A DNA stretch of 53,265 bases from Chloroflexota bacterium. GTDB taxonomy: Bacteria; Chloroflexota; Anaerolineae; UBA4142. The position numbers were made by a program, and so were the translations under genes. The stretch is from assembly GCA_016208315.1 (NCBI GenBank), contig JACQYF010000092.1:1-53265 (forward strand). The letters run 5' to 3'. Shown in pieces: positions 24,524-35,180 of this stretch. The first letter of the stretch is position 1. Every line of letters starts with the position of its first letter. The notes under the pieces are model-generated. The model was not told the DNA's origin and made no database searches. It worked only from the letters and a program-made list of their open reading frames with translations.

Positions 24524-26389
24524 TTAGAAAAGCCCAACCACTTTGCCGCTCTTCAAGTCCAGGTCCACATCGTAAAACACGGGACGCGAGGGCAGGCCGG
24601 GCATGGTGCGCATCGAACCGCAGAGCGGGTAGAGGAAACCGGCGCCGACCGAGGCGCGGATATCGCGAATCGGCAAACGCCAGCCGGTCGGGCGACCCTT
24701 CAGGGCGGCGTCGTGCGTCAGCGAGAGGTGGGTCTTGGCCATGTTGATGGGTAGTTCGGCAAAGCCGAGCCGTGTGTACAGTTCGATCTTGGCTTCGGCC
24801 TCCGGCGAATAGTCCACACCGTCCGCGCCGTAGACTCGGGAGGCGATGGTTTCGATCTTTTGCTTGATAGACCATTCGAGCGGGTACAGGAACTCGAACT
24901 GGCTCTTTTGCTTCGCGGCATCCATGACAGCTTCGGCGAGTTCAATCGCGCCCTTGCCGCCGTTCATCCAGTGCGTGCAGGGGACTGCCGTCGAGCCGAC
25001 TTCTTCGACTAGACGCTTGATGAGTTTGACTTCTTCTTTCGTGTCGTATTTGAACGAGTTGATGGCGACGACGACCGGCACGCCGAACATCTTGGCGTTC
25101 TCGATGTGCTTGAGCAAGTTGCCAATGCCTTTTTCGAGCAGCGGCAGATTCTCTTCGGTGTAGGCCTTGTCGAGCGGGCGCCCGGCGACGACCTTGGGAC
25201 CGCCGCCGTGCATCTTAAGCGCGCGCACGGTGGCGACCAGGACCACGGCATTCGGCGTCAAGCCCGAATAGCGGCACTTGATGTCCATGAATTTTTCCAT
25301 GCCGATGTCCGCGCCAAAGCCCGATTCCGTCACGACGTAATCGGCGAGTTTGATCGCGATCTGGTCGGCGACGATGGACGAATTGCCGTGCGCGATATTC
25401 GCGAACGGGCCCGCATGGACAAAGGCCGGCGTGCCTTCGAGCGTCTGCATCAGGTTCGGCATGATCGCGTCTTTCATCAAGACGGTCATCGCGCCGGCGA
25501 CGCCCAAATCTTCGGCTGTCACCGCCTCGCCGCGAATATTCGTGCCGATCACGACGCGGCTCAGGCGCGCGCGGATATCTTCGATCCCGCTCGTCAACGC
25601 GAGGATTGCCATGACTTCCGACGCCACCGAAATGTCGTAACCCGTCACGCGGTCGTTGCCTTTTTCGTCATCGCCCAAGCCAATATTGATCTTGCGAAGG
25701 TGGCGGTCGTTGATGTCCACCACGCGCTGCCAAGTGATGCTCTTGGGATCAATGTCGAGGCGGAAGATCGCGCATTTCTCGTCCTCGGTCAAATCGGCAA
25801 AATTCTCCTTCTTGATTCCGAGCCGATTCATGCGATCGCGGACCGAGGGGGCAATGTAACCGTTGGGGCAAATGGCATTGGCGAGCTTGTTGATGTCGGC
25901 GATGGCGCGTTCGTGTAGGATACGAGCGTCAATGGCGGCGGCGAGGAGATTGTTAGCGGCGGTGACGGCGTGAATGTCGCCGGTCAAATGGAGATTGAAA
26001 TCTTCCATCGGCACAATCTGGGAGTAGCCGCCGCCGGCTGCGCCTCCCTTGATGCCGAACGTCGGACCCATCGAGGGCTGACGGATTACGGTAATGACGT
26101 TTTGCTTTAACTTGAAGCCGAGCGCCTGCGAGAGACCGCACGTCGTCGTCGTCTTACCTTCGCCAAGCGGAGTCGGCGTAATGGCCGTGACGTCAATATA
26201 CTTGCCGTTCTTGCGCTTCTTCAGCCGGTCGCGTACGTCCAAGTGAACTTTGGCTTTGTACGGGCCGAATAGTTCGAGTTCTTTCTCCTTCAACCCGATC
26301 TCTTCGGCGACTTGGAGAATGGGCTTGAGTTTAGCCGCCTGCGCGATCTCAATGTCGCTCGGAACGGGATGGTTGATCTTAATTGCCAT
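24524..26389 (-). CDS. fhs: Formate-tetrahydrofolate ligase
   Basis: 621 residues. ATP-dependent formylation of THF, the first THF step of the methyl branch. The P-loop-like motif [20 protein letters not shown] is at about residues 72-91. The downstream segments [45 protein letters not shown] and [11 protein letters not shown] are typical. It is longer than the ~556 residues of clostridial enzymes and closer to the ~620-residue MTHFD1-like group. AAGGAGG precedes ATG 26389. It heads the long minus-strand island; a TTGACC and an extended TGCTATTCT about 90 nt upstream may be its promoter, but spacing is poor. Confidence 0.96.
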   Translation of the reverse strand: MAIKINHPVPSDIEIAQAAKLKPILQVAEEIGLKEKELELFGPYKAKVHLDVRDRLKKRKNGKYIDVTAITPTPLGEGKTTTTCGLSQALGFKLKQNVITVIRQPSMGPTFGIKGGAAGGGYSQIVPMEDFNLHLTGDIHAVTAANNLLAAAIDARILHERAIADINKLANAICPNGYIAPSVRDRMNRLGIKKENFADLTEDEKCAIFRLDIDPKSITWQRVVDINDRHLRKINIGLGDDEKGNDRVTGYDISVASEVMAILALTSGIEDIRARLSRVVIGTNIRGEAVTAEDLGVAGAMTVLMKDAIMPNLMQTLEGTPAFVHAGPFANIAHGNSSIVADQIAIKLADYVVTESGFGADIGMEKFMDIKCRYSGLTPNAVVLVATVRALKMHGGGPKVVAGRPLDKAYTEENLPLLEKGIGNLLKHIENAKMFGVPVVVAINSFKYDTKEEVKLIKRLVEEVGSTAVPCTHWMNGGKGAIELAEAVMDAAKQKSQFEFLYPLEWSIKQKIETIASRVYGADGVDYSPEAEAKIELYTRLGFAELPINMAKTHLSLTHDAALKGRPTGWRLPIRDIRASVGAGFLYPLCGSMRTMPGLPSRPVFYDVDLDLKSGKVVGLF

Positions 26390-26610
26390 CGTTGGCTCCT
26401 CCTTGGTGCGCTTTCGAATGGGATAACAAGCTGGGGAGTTTTCCCACGCTCCCTGGCGTTAGAATAGCAAATAGGGGTCAAAAACGGGTCAAAATCCAGT
26501 ACGACCTTTGTACGAGTCTGGAAACGGCGGACCGCATTTCGCGATGGACCGGATTCCGCGTTTGGGCTTTGGGGCGGTTGGTGCTAAAATGGTTACGAAA
26601 GGAAAACCTC

Positions 26611-27660
26611 ATGCCCACTTTCGCCCCACGCGCGCTGGCCACCGGGATTGGCAGCATGCCCCACATGGATCCACGCGCAGCACTGCGAGTCGTCTTTGAC
26701 AACGTGCCCGACGTGCCTTTCTGGCCGCAACTGCCCTGCCGCGACTTTCGCGAGAATATGTACGTGCAGTATAGTCAAGAACTGCCTACCGTCCAAATTG
26801 ACGAGCCGCACGAATGGATCGGCGCAGTGACCGGCGAAGACACGCTCGCCCAAGTCGAGAGTTTTTACGCGCGCTATCTCGCCGATGACCCCAACCTCTT
26901 TGCCGTTGGCGAAGAGTACGCGGCCGGGCTATACGCGCTGCAAGCCGAACCGGGTTGGCTGCGGCAGGCGAAATGGGTCAAAGGGCAGGTGACCGGCCCC
27001 ATCAGCATGGGACTCAAAATCACCGATCAGAATCTGCGCCCGATCCTATATGATGACACGCTGCGCGATGTCTTGGTCAAGCACATCGCGCGCATGGCCC
27101 AGTGGCATGAACGCTTCCTTTCTGAGTTGGGGACTTGCCTTACGTTCGTGGACGAACCATCGCTGGCGCTCATCGGCGCGTCCGTGGTCGCGCTCAATGG
27201 CGACGAGGTGATCCGCGACTTGGAAGAGGTCTATGCTTCGTTGAAGGGGTTGAAGGGTACGCACTGCTGCGGCAATACGGACTGGTCGCTCTTGCTGCAA
27301 ACCTCGGTAGACGTCATCTCGTTCGATGCGTACTCGTACGCGGAAAACCTGGCCCTGTTTGCCGATGACGTGAGGCGTTTCCTGGACCGCGGCGGCGCGC
27401 TGGCCTGGGGCATCGTGCCCACCGTCGAGGAGCATCTCGCCCGAGAAACAACCGAGCATCTGGTCGAACGGCTTGACGCCGCAGCGGGCTTGCTCATCAA
27501 AAAAGGGATTGACCGCGATTTGCTCTACGAGCGAGCGCTCATCACTCCCGCGTGCGGGCTAGGGCCGCTCTCGGTCACGGGCGCGGAACAGGCGCTAGCG
27601 TTGACGCGCCGAGTCTCGGAGAGAGTGCGGGAACGCGAGGGACTGGTCACCGATCCCTGA
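26611..27660 (+). CDS. Core-MetE-like methionine synthase (folate-independent type)
   Basis: 349 residues of the UROD/MetE-like superfamily, about half the size of MetE because it has only the catalytic barrel. The N-terminus TGIGSMPHMDPRAA is typical of these short proteins. FVDEPSL, THCCGNTDWSLLL and VDVISFDAYSYAE carry the likely zinc and homocysteine-site residues. Short core-MetE proteins in organisms with the Wood-Ljungdahl pathway (the MesB group) have been proposed to take methyl from the corrinoid/Fe-S protein. The location next to this island supports such a role, but the subgroup is not proven. ATG 26611 has AAAGGAA upstream; an earlier in-frame start at 26383 would cross the fhs 5' end. 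Confidence 0.75.
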   Translation: MPTFAPRALATGIGSMPHMDPRAALRVVFDNVPDVPFWPQLPCRDFRENMYVQYSQELPTVQIDEPHEWIGAVTGEDTLAQVESFYARYLADDPNLFAVGEEYAAGLYALQAEPGWLRQAKWVKGQVTGPISMGLKITDQNLRPILYDDTLRDVLVKHIARMAQWHERFLSELGTCLTFVDEPSLALIGASVVALNGDEVIRDLEEVYASLKGLKGTHCCGNTDWSLLLQTSVDVISFDAYSYAENLALFADDVRRFLDRGGALAWGIVPTVEEHLARETTEHLVERLDAAAGLLIKKGIDRDLLYERALITPACGLGPLSVTGAEQALALTRRVSERVREREGLVTDP

Positions 27661-27705
27661 TTGACCAGTTGACAAGTTGACTGATTGACCAATTGACCAA
27701 ATTTT
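27661..27705. repeat. Word array, family K (TTGACCAGTTGACAAGTTGA)
   Basis: Five or so tandem TTGAC(C/T)-type words directly after the core-MetE stop; no clear complementary arm. The next 100 nt up to the membrane-protein gene hold nothing that I recognise. Confidence 0.7.
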
Positions 27706-27805
27706 CACAAGTCATACGTGATTTTGACCGCGCTTGGACTTGGCTAGGACTTGCATCATTTATTGTGAGTCTACGCGGCTCAATTCCATCAATCTGAGGT
27801 TCGCG

Positions 27806-28729
27806 ATGATAATGCGAAGAGTATTTTTTTGCGCGGCGATGGCGCTGTGGGTTGGGCTATGGCTTGCCGCCGCGCCGCCCGCGCGGGCGCAGGATCCCAA
27901 TCGCGCCACGCAGTTACGAGTTTCGGTCTGGCCCGAGTACGACCAGCCATCCGTCCTCGTCATGTACGACGGCACTCTGGCCGATACCGCCAACCTGCCG
28001 CGGGAAATATCGGTTGTGATTCCATCGAGCGCGGCGCTGTTGGTGACGACGTATGAGAACGCCGACGGTACTTTGGCCGCCGAACAGCCGTCCAAATCCG
28101 CCGACGCGGGCGGCGGTTATACGCGCGTGAGCTTTACCGTCAAGTCGGTCAAATACCACGTCGAATACTATGACAGCATACTGCGCGGGTCGCCGGACAA
28201 GACAATGGAGTTTGCTTTCAAAGCGCCCGCGCCCATTGATCAGTTGACGTTCGATATTCAGCAGCCGCTCAAGGCGAGCAATTTCGCCGTCACGCCGCAA
28301 TCCCAGGGCCCGCGGAACGACGGCACCTTTAATTACTTTACGCTGCAATTTCCCAATGTGACCGCGGCCCAAGTTCTTACCGCCCAGGTCAAATACACCA
28401 AGACGGACCCAAACCCATCGGTCTTGCCGACAACGGCACCGGCGTCGGTTCCGGCTACCCTACCGCAGCCGGCGTCCTCCAGCGTTTGGAATAATATCTT
28501 TATTATCGCCGGCCTGGTCCTTGTTGGATTGTCCGGCGTTTTGGGCTTTGTGATCTTCCAACAGCGTGCGCGACATTCGGCCCCGGCCACAATCGGCGGG
28601 ACGAGTAGATCGCGGCGCAAGGCGCGCCGCAACCCGACTGGCGGAGTGTTTTGCACGCAATGCGGACGAGAATTGGGACCCGAGGACAACTTTTGTCCCA
28701 AGTGTGGAGCCAAACGTAGGGCGGTCTGA
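27806..28729 (+). CDS. Secreted/membrane-anchored protein with C-terminal zinc ribbon
   Basis: 307 residues. An N-terminal signal peptide (RRVFFCAAMALWVGLWLAAA, then PPARAQ cleavage region) is followed by an extracellular beta-rich domain of ~200 residues (YDGTLADTANLPREI, VKYHVEYYDSI), a Ser/Thr/Pro linker, one membrane helix (IFIIAGLVLVGLSGVLGFVIF) and a cytoplasmic basic stretch. It ends in a four-Cys zinc ribbon (FCTQCGRELG ... FCPKCGAK). It may sense an external signal and is followed, with TGATG overlap, by a histidine kinase. ATG 27806 follows TGAGG. No named family recognised. Confidence 0.7.
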   Translation: MIMRRVFFCAAMALWVGLWLAAAPPARAQDPNRATQLRVSVWPEYDQPSVLVMYDGTLADTANLPREISVVIPSSAALLVTTYENADGTLAAEQPSKSADAGGGYTRVSFTVKSVKYHVEYYDSILRGSPDKTMEFAFKAPAPIDQLTFDIQQPLKASNFAVTPQSQGPRNDGTFNYFTLQFPNVTAAQVLTAQVKYTKTDPNPSVLPTTAPASVPATLPQPASSSVWNNIFIIAGLVLVGLSGVLGFVIFQQRARHSAPATIGGTSRSRRKARRNPTGGVFCTQCGRELGPEDNFCPKCGAKRRAV

Positions 28730-29631
28730 TGAGCACGTTTCAGAATTCCGAACCGCATCAGCGACCGATGCTGTCGCAGCGTGTGTATACGCTGCAACAA
28801 GTCGTCCCGCTCTTGATCCTCGCGACGGTCATGTTCTACGAGGTTACCACGCACTTGATTTTCGAGACCTCGGGAAACCCGCTGCTCTTCGCGATGGAGA
28901 CGGTCGCGTTCGGGATTCTGGGTCCGGCAGTTACCTGGGTCACGCTGCACTGGGTAGGCCGCGAGATCGCCAAGCGCGAGCGCGCCGAAGGCGAAGCGGA
29001 CGCGCTGAACGCGATGATGCAGGAAATGCACCATCGCATCAAGAACAACCTCCAGACGGTTGCGGATCTGCTATCGCTCGAAATGTCGCGCAACCCGCGG
29101 CCCGAAGTCCTGGAAAGCTTGCGCGATTCGATCACGCGGATCAAGAGCATTGCCGCATCGCACGAGATGCTCTCGGCGGAAAACGTCGGCTCGACCGATA
29201 TTACGGAATTGGCGCGGCTCGTCGTCGAGAACTCGCGGCGGAGCATGATGCGCACGGATCAACAGATCGAAACCAACGTGCAAGGGCCGAGCATTTTCCT
29301 CACTTCAAAGCAGGCGACCGCCTTCTCACTCGTGCTGAATGAACTGGTGAGTAACGCCATCGAACACGGTTTTCGGCAACGTGGGGTGGGTCAGATCGAA
29401 GTTGAACTGGATTGGGATGGCGCAGAGGTTTGGGTGCGGGTTCATGACAACGGCGCCGGCTTGCCGCCGGAGTTTGATCTGGTCAAATCCAAAGGGCTGG
29501 GCTTGCAGATCGCGCGCACGTTGGTCGAGAAAGATTTGCGGGGCAAGATCGCGCTGGCAAATGGAACCGGGGATGGCACGACCGCGTGGGTACAGTTCCA
29601 GCGGGGCGTGACCAAGGAAAGCGAGGAATAG
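28729..29631 (+). CDS. Membrane histidine kinase (HisKA_2 / HWE-like)
   Basis: 300 residues. Two membrane helices at about residues 25-70, no other input domain. The phosphoacceptor is the His of EMHHRIKNNLQTVADLLSLE (about 100-120), the HisKA_2 pattern. The HATPase domain shows LVLNELVSNAIEHGF, VHDNGAGLP and KGLGLQIARTLV. Kinases of this type commonly pair with ANTAR regulators, and one follows immediately. The start overlaps the stop of the zinc-ribbon protein, implying coupled synthesis and probably a shared signalling task. Confidence 0.92.
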   Translation: MSTFQNSEPHQRPMLSQRVYTLQQVVPLLILATVMFYEVTTHLIFETSGNPLLFAMETVAFGILGPAVTWVTLHWVGREIAKRERAEGEADALNAMMQEMHHRIKNNLQTVADLLSLEMSRNPRPEVLESLRDSITRIKSIAASHEMLSAENVGSTDITELARLVVENSRRSMMRTDQQIETNVQGPSIFLTSKQATAFSLVLNELVSNAIEHGFRQRGVGQIEVELDWDGAEVWVRVHDNGAGLPPEFDLVKSKGLGLQIARTLVEKDLRGKIALANGTGDGTTAWVQFQRGVTKESEE

Positions 29632-29633
29632 CT

Positions 29634-30212
29634 ATGGATGCATTGCGAGTTTTGATTGCGGACGACGAAAGCTTGCGCGTGATGAGTTTAAAGGGGCAGT
29701 TGGAATCTATCGGACACAAGGTCGTTGCCGAAGCGGCGAACGGCAAAGAAGCCGTAACCCTCGCGCGTGAACTCAAACCCGATCTCGCCATCCTCGACAT
29801 CAAGATGCCGGAGATGGATGGGATCGAGGCGGCGCAGACGATGACCCAGGAGCGACCGATTCCGATTATTCTGTTGACGGCGTTCAGCGAAAAGGAACTG
29901 GCGGAGCGCGCGGCCGAGGCGAATGTCTCGGCGTACATTATGAAGCCGGTCTCGGAACAAGATTTGCTGCCCGCGATTGCCTTGGCGGTCTCGCGCTTTA
30001 AAGAGTTTCAGGCGCTGCACCGCGAGGTGGACGATCTGCGCGATGCGCTGGAGACGCGCAAGTTGGTCGAGCGCGCGAAAGGCATCCTGATGCGGCGGCT
30101 CAACCTGACGGAAGAGGAAGCGTTCCGGCGCATGCAGCGGCGCAGCCAAAACGAAAACAAGAAACTCGGCGAGATCGCGAATGCGATCATTACCGCGGAT
30201 GGAATGTTGTAG
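29634..30212 (+). CDS. Response regulator with ANTAR RNA-binding output
   Basis: 192 residues. Receiver domain 1-120 with the acidic pair (IADDES), phosphoacceptor Asp in DLAILDIKMPEMDG, LLTAFS and the Lys of IMKPVS. A coiled linker (REVDDLRDALETRK) leads to an ANTAR domain (VERAKGILMRRLNLTEEEAFRRMQRRS), which in relatives binds paired hexanucleotide hairpins in mRNA leaders to prevent termination. Cognate of the kinase just upstream. The start is two nt after the kinase stop, inside GAGGAATAGCT. Confidence 0.95.
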   Translation: MDALRVLIADDESLRVMSLKGQLESIGHKVVAEAANGKEAVTLARELKPDLAILDIKMPEMDGIEAAQTMTQERPIPIILLTAFSEKELAERAAEANVSAYIMKPVSEQDLLPAIALAVSRFKEFQALHREVDDLRDALETRKLVERAKGILMRRLNLTEEEAFRRMQRRSQNENKKLGEIANAIITADGML

Positions 30213-30217
30213 AAACC

Positions 30218-30676
30218 GTGGACGAACAACGGGTCGTCGCTCTAATCCGTGAAGAGTCCGTGTTGATTGACCGCGGCGCAATCGGCGAGTTGTACGAGAC
30301 CGCGCTCAAGTTTGTCGGCATCGGGATCGGCGGCATCATGTACACGGCGGGAAAAAAGGGTGGCGCGCGCGGCGCGCAGCTCTTGCGCACGCGCCTGGGC
30401 TTGGAGGGCGATGAGTTGCTGCAGGCCGCGCTGATCGCGTTCAATCAAGCCAACTGGGGGCGCGCCACGTTGACGCAGGATGATAGCAAGCAGCGTGTCG
30501 TCGTCGAGAACTCGACCCTCGCATCCTCGATGCCGCATCAGAAAAAGACGATCTGTCATCCGTTGGCGGGTTACATCGCCGGGTTTCTAGAAGAGGCGTG
30601 GAAGCGCCCGGTCAAGGTGCGCGAGACCGAGTGCATGGCTTGCGGAGCGCCGCGTTGCGTTTTTGAAATCGAGTGA
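30218..30676 (+). CDS. V4R-domain protein
   Basis: 152 residues (GTG start, five nt after the ANTAR regulator). The C-terminal half has the V4R (vinyl-4-reductase) signature, with the Cys-containing end VRETECMACGAPRCVFEIE that can bind a metal or small ligand, and PLAGYIAGFLEEAW before it. V4R proteins act as small-molecule sensors (hydrocarbon, bacteriochlorophyll intermediates). Forming an operon with the kinase and regulator suggests it supplies a ligand signal to this circuit. Confidence 0.85.
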   Translation: MDEQRVVALIREESVLIDRGAIGELYETALKFVGIGIGGIMYTAGKKGGARGAQLLRTRLGLEGDELLQAALIAFNQANWGRATLTQDDSKQRVVVENSTLASSMPHQKKTICHPLAGYIAGFLEEAWKRPVKVRETECMACGAPRCVFEIE

Positions 30677-30764
30677 GTGGAACAGGACTTGAGGCGCAGG
30701 GCTAAATCCCCTGCGCTTTTGTTATTGCGAGGCCAATGTTGTTTGACAAGCCCATCCGTAACAT

Positions 30765-31190
30765 GGTCTCGGCACGGTCTTGGATGCGCCGTTTTCAATG
30801 CGCCTGCCCAACGTGCCCAGCGGACGCGAGCCGGACATTCTGTTCATCGCCAACGAACATCGCGACCGTCTGAAAACGACGTTCCTCGATGGGCCGGCCG
30901 ATGTTGTCGTAGAAATCATTTCGCCGGAGAGCATTGGACGCGACCGGGGCGAAAAATTCGTCGAGTACGAAACCGGTGGCGTTGCAGAGTATTGGCTGAT
31001 TGATCCGGAGCGCGAGCAAGCCGAGTTCTATCATTTGGGTACGGATCAGCGGTACCATTCAATGGCGATGGGTAATCATGGGATATTTCGCTCCCAGGGG
31101 ATCGCCGGCTTTTGGCTGCGGTTGGAATGGCTCTGGCAAGACCCGTTGCCCAAATTAGTGGATGTGCTGCGAGAGTTGAAGGTGATCTAG
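30765..31190 (+). pseudogene. Uma2-family (DUF820) nuclease fragment, N-terminus lost
   Basis: The frame contains the conserved Uma2 core: PSGREPDILFIANEHRDRL, GPADVVVEIISPES, GRDRGEKFVEYETGGVAEYW and LIDPER. Full-length relatives have about 60-70 residues before this. Here the frame is preceded by a stop codon (TAA near 30759) and the preceding sequence is not Uma2-like. A downstream ATG (30780) would leave an incomplete PD-(D/E)XK fold. The family is widespread in Chloroflexota and cyanobacteria and often decays. Confidence 0.75.
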
Positions 31191-31231
31191 CTGCCAGTTA
31201 CTTTACAATTGGGGCATGGTTTCCTTTGCGC

Positions 31232-32038
31232 TCACAATGTTACTTGCTCGGCCAGCCGAGCCATTTCGCGGATCGCGTCATAATCCCGATCGGTCACCGC
31301 GGCGAATCGAGCGATTCGCGCCGTGGCCAGGATTGCACGACCCTGAGCATCGTGGTGCATGTTCAACAGCGTTCGGCGCAGTTTCGCGCGCCGCGGCTCT
31401 GGGACGGCCTTCGATACCAACCACGGCGGCATCGGACTCGGCCCCAATGTTCCGATGATGCGAATCTCGGCCTGAATCCCCGGCTGTCGCTCCAGTTCCA
31501 ATTCCAACACCGTGCTGTCTATAGCCGAAGCATCCACTTGACGATCAAGAATCATGCCGAGGGATGTTTGATGCGCGCCGGACTCGACCACCTTGCCAAA
31601 GTACGCCGAGTTTTCAGCCAGCGTTGCCAGATGGTACCGGACCACGTTGTAACCCGAATGTGAGCCGCGCTCGTTGTACGCCCAAGAAGCGCCACGCAAA
31701 TCGGCAAACGCCTGGAATGGGCCATCGCGGCGCACCACTACATCCGAGAAATAGATCGGGCGATCCTGATACCGCGACGCTTGCATCACCGGCGCGGCAA
31801 GCAATTCCACGAGCGAATTCTCTCGATCCGCTTTCCAAACATACGGCAAGCCGCATATCCAGCAGACATCCATCTGCCCGTCGTCGAATAGGCGTTCGCG
31901 TTCTTGCCACGGAAGACCTTCGAGGAACGCGGCGCGGAGACCCAGTTGATCGCCGAGATAGCGCGTAATCGCATGGACGGTTGCATCCATGTTCGGCGCC
32001 ATGCAAGAGGTTATCTTGAGCGATTCCTTACCTATCAC
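31232..32038 (-). CDS. PhnD-like (phosphonate-type) substrate-binding protein without signal peptide
   Basis: 268 residues resembling periplasmic binding proteins of the PhnD/phosphite type: LGDQLGLRAAF, DVCWICGLPYVWKADR, YFSDVVVRRDGPFQAFADLRG, YNERGSHSGYNVVRYHLA, DRQVDASAIDSTVLE. No signal peptide or lipobox, so it seems cytoplasmic or regulatory rather than a transporter part; no permease genes are nearby. The GTG start overlaps the phosphatase stop (GTGA). The ligand is unknown. Confidence 0.75.
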   Translation of the reverse strand: MIGKESLKITSCMAPNMDATVHAITRYLGDQLGLRAAFLEGLPWQERERLFDDGQMDVCWICGLPYVWKADRENSLVELLAAPVMQASRYQDRPIYFSDVVVRRDGPFQAFADLRGASWAYNERGSHSGYNVVRYHLATLAENSAYFGKVVESGAHQTSLGMILDRQVDASAIDSTVLELELERQPGIQAEIRIIGTLGPSPMPPWLVSKAVPEPRRAKLRRTLLNMHHDAQGRAILATARIARFAAVTDRDYDAIREMARLAEQVTL

Positions 32039-32511
32039 AATTTGCTCACATCAGCAACCACGCGGTTCCCCCACGCAATCTGGCGCTTCTGTATACCGGT
32101 CCGCGTGTGTACTCGCATCTGCTCGATCAACTCTAGAGCTTGCTCTTCCGAGCAACCGCGCCAGCGCAATAACGCGAACGCCAACATTCCGGTGCGATGC
32201 ATGCCCGCGGAGCAGTGAATCAGAATCGCCTCACCCTCATCCAGCGAATGTGAGAGGACCGGCAAAGCGGCGCGCAGCATCTTGTCCGCGTCGCCTTGGG
32301 GATAATGGCCGTTCCGTAGCGGCAGCCATGACCATTTGAGTCCCGTCTCTTGAACTGCTAGGCCAACAATCATGCCGCCTTCTTTTTCCGATAACAGCGT
32401 CACTACCCGTTCGACGCCGAACGACGGGAGCATCGGGATGACTCTACGTGGAGGACGATGCGAGAGCGCAAGTTTGCCTGCGCCGATGGGGATCCAGTTG
32501 AGCGTGAACAT
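32035..32511 (-). CDS. Dual-specificity protein phosphatase-like protein
   Basis: 158 residues. Catalytic loop HCSAGMHRTG (HCxxGxxRT, about residues 107-116) and a general-acid region near PLRNGHYPQGDAD. The N-terminus MFTLNWIPIGAGKLALSHRP resembles small archaeal/bacterial DSPs. Substrate unknown. It sits after the homoaconitase gene of the lysine cluster and is coupled to the PhnD-like gene. ATG 32511 lies 26 nt after the homoaconitase stop; the ribosome site is weak. Confidence 0.85.
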   Translation of the reverse strand: MFTLNWIPIGAGKLALSHRPPRRVIPMLPSFGVERVVTLLSEKEGGMIVGLAVQETGLKWSWLPLRNGHYPQGDADKMLRAALPVLSHSLDEGEAILIHCSAGMHRTGMLAFALLRWRGCSEEQALELIEQMRVHTRTGIQKRQIAWGNRVVADVSKL

Positions 32512-32536
32512 TAGCGTGTTTGGGGCCGTGGCCCAA

Positions 32537-33853
32537 TTACAAGTCTCCCGGCCCGGCAATCACACCCTTGACCGCGCTGGCCGCGACGACTGCCGGACTC
32601 GCCAAATAGACCTCGGAATCGCGCGTCCCCATGCGCCCGCGGAAATTGCGATTCGCCGTCGAGATCGTCACCTCGCCCGGCGCGGGGATACCCATGTGAT
32701 TGCCCATGCACGGCCCGCAGCCCGGCACACCGATCACCCCACCCGCCTCAACGAACGTCTGAATGTAGCCGCGCGCGAGCGCATCATTCAACACCTGCGA
32801 CGATGCCGGAATGACGAGCAAGCGCGTGCCGCGCGCGAGCTTGCGCCCGCGCAGAATCTCCGCCGCCGCAGCCAAATCCTCGAGCCGCCCATTCGTACAC
32901 GTGCCGATAAACGCCTGCTGCACCCGCGTCCCGCGCACCTGCGACAACGGCTTGACATTATCTACACGATGCGGACACGCGACGAACGGCTCCAGGGACG
33001 AGGCGTCGTAGCGAAAGTTGGCAGAGTAATTCGCTTCGGGGTCGGGATAGAGAGCGAGAGATTGGAGATTGGAGATTAGAGATTGAATCTCGACTGGGCG
33101 GAAATCTCTAATCTCTAATCTCTTCGCCCATTTCGGTGCAAGCCATGCAAACACCGTTTCATCGGGCGGTAGGTACGCGTTCTTGACTCCAAACTCGGCC
33201 ATCATGTTTGGAATCACCATCCGCGATTCGAGCGACATTTTCGGAATCGCGCTGCCGTGAAACTCGACCGATGCGTACAATCCGCCGTCCGCGCCGAGGT
33301 CGCCGATAATCCGCAAGCACAAGTCCTTCGACGTGACGCCCGTCGGCAGTTCGCCCTCGACCTCGATCTTGATGGACTCGGGCACGCGCAGCCATAGCTC
33401 GCCGGTCGCCCAAATTGCCGCCATCTCGCTGCGCCCCAGCCCCGCGCCGAACGCGCCCATCCAGCCGTAATGCGACGTGTGCGAGTCGGCGCCGAGAATC
33501 AACTGCCCCGGCAGGACAATCGCCTCTTCGCTCAAGACCTGGTGACATATCCCGCGGCCCACCTCGAAGAAGTTGGCTATCCCCTGCTCCTCGACGAACT
33601 TGCGCGTCTCGGCGTGATTCGTCGCGTGCATCGTCGTCGGCGCGGGGACCGCGTGATCGAGGGTGATCGCCAAGCGCTCGGGATATTTGACGCGCTCGAC
33701 GCCAAGCGCGCGAAAGATTTTGGCGATGGCCGCGGTGTTATCGTGCGAGAGCGCGACATCCGGCACGGCATCCACGATCTGCCCGGCCACGACCTCGGAT
33801 AATCCCGCGGCGCGCGCCAGGGCTTTTTCAGCAAACGTCTTTCCGTTCGTCAT
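32537..33853 (-). CDS. Homoaconitase large subunit (LysT/LeuC family) with in-frame repeat insertion
   Basis: 438 residues of the aconitase superfamily large subunit. Fe-S ligands: the Cys in [12 protein letters not shown] and two in [12 protein letters not shown]. Substrate-site segments: [12 protein letters not shown] and the N-terminal TLDHAVPAP. Given homocitrate synthase, LysX and LysW upstream, homoaconitate hydration in AAA-route lysine synthesis is more likely than leucine synthesis, but LeuC cannot be excluded. Residues ~244-266 are encoded by a word-repeat palindrome and are additional to the family's usual ~418 residues. No small-subunit gene is adjacent. ATG 33853 lacks a strong ribosome site. 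Confidence 0.85.
   Translation of the reverse strand: MTNGKTFAEKALARAAGLSEVVAGQIVDAVPDVALSHDNTAAIAKIFRALGVERVKYPERLAITLDHAVPAPTTMHATNHAETRKFVEEQGIANFFEVGRGICHQVLSEEAIVLPGQLILGADSHTSHYGWMGAFGAGLGRSEMAAIWATGELWLRVPESIKIEVEGELPTGVTSKDLCLRIIGDLGADGGLYASVEFHGSAIPKMSLESRMVIPNMMAEFGVKNAYLPPDETVFAWLAPKWAKRLEIRDFRPVEIQSLISNLQSLALYPDPEANYSANFRYDASSLEPFVACPHRVDNVKPLSQVRGTRVQQAFIGTCTNGRLEDLAAAAEILRGRKLARGTRLLVIPASSQVLNDALARGYIQTFVEAGGVIGVPGCGPCMGNHMGIPAPGEVTISTANRNFRGRMGTRDSEVYLASPAVVAASAVKGVIAGPGDL
33056..33123. repeat. Word-array palindrome, family E, inside the homoaconitase gene
   Basis: Left arm: repeated AGAGATTGGAGATTGGAGAT; right arm: AATCTCTAATCTCTAATCTC. It is in frame and lies just before the conserved YPDPEANY segment, so it seems inserted into a surface loop. 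Confidence 0.9.
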
Positions 33854-33854
33854 G

Positions 33855-35154
<1,300 letters not shown>

Positions 35155-35180
<26 letters not shown>

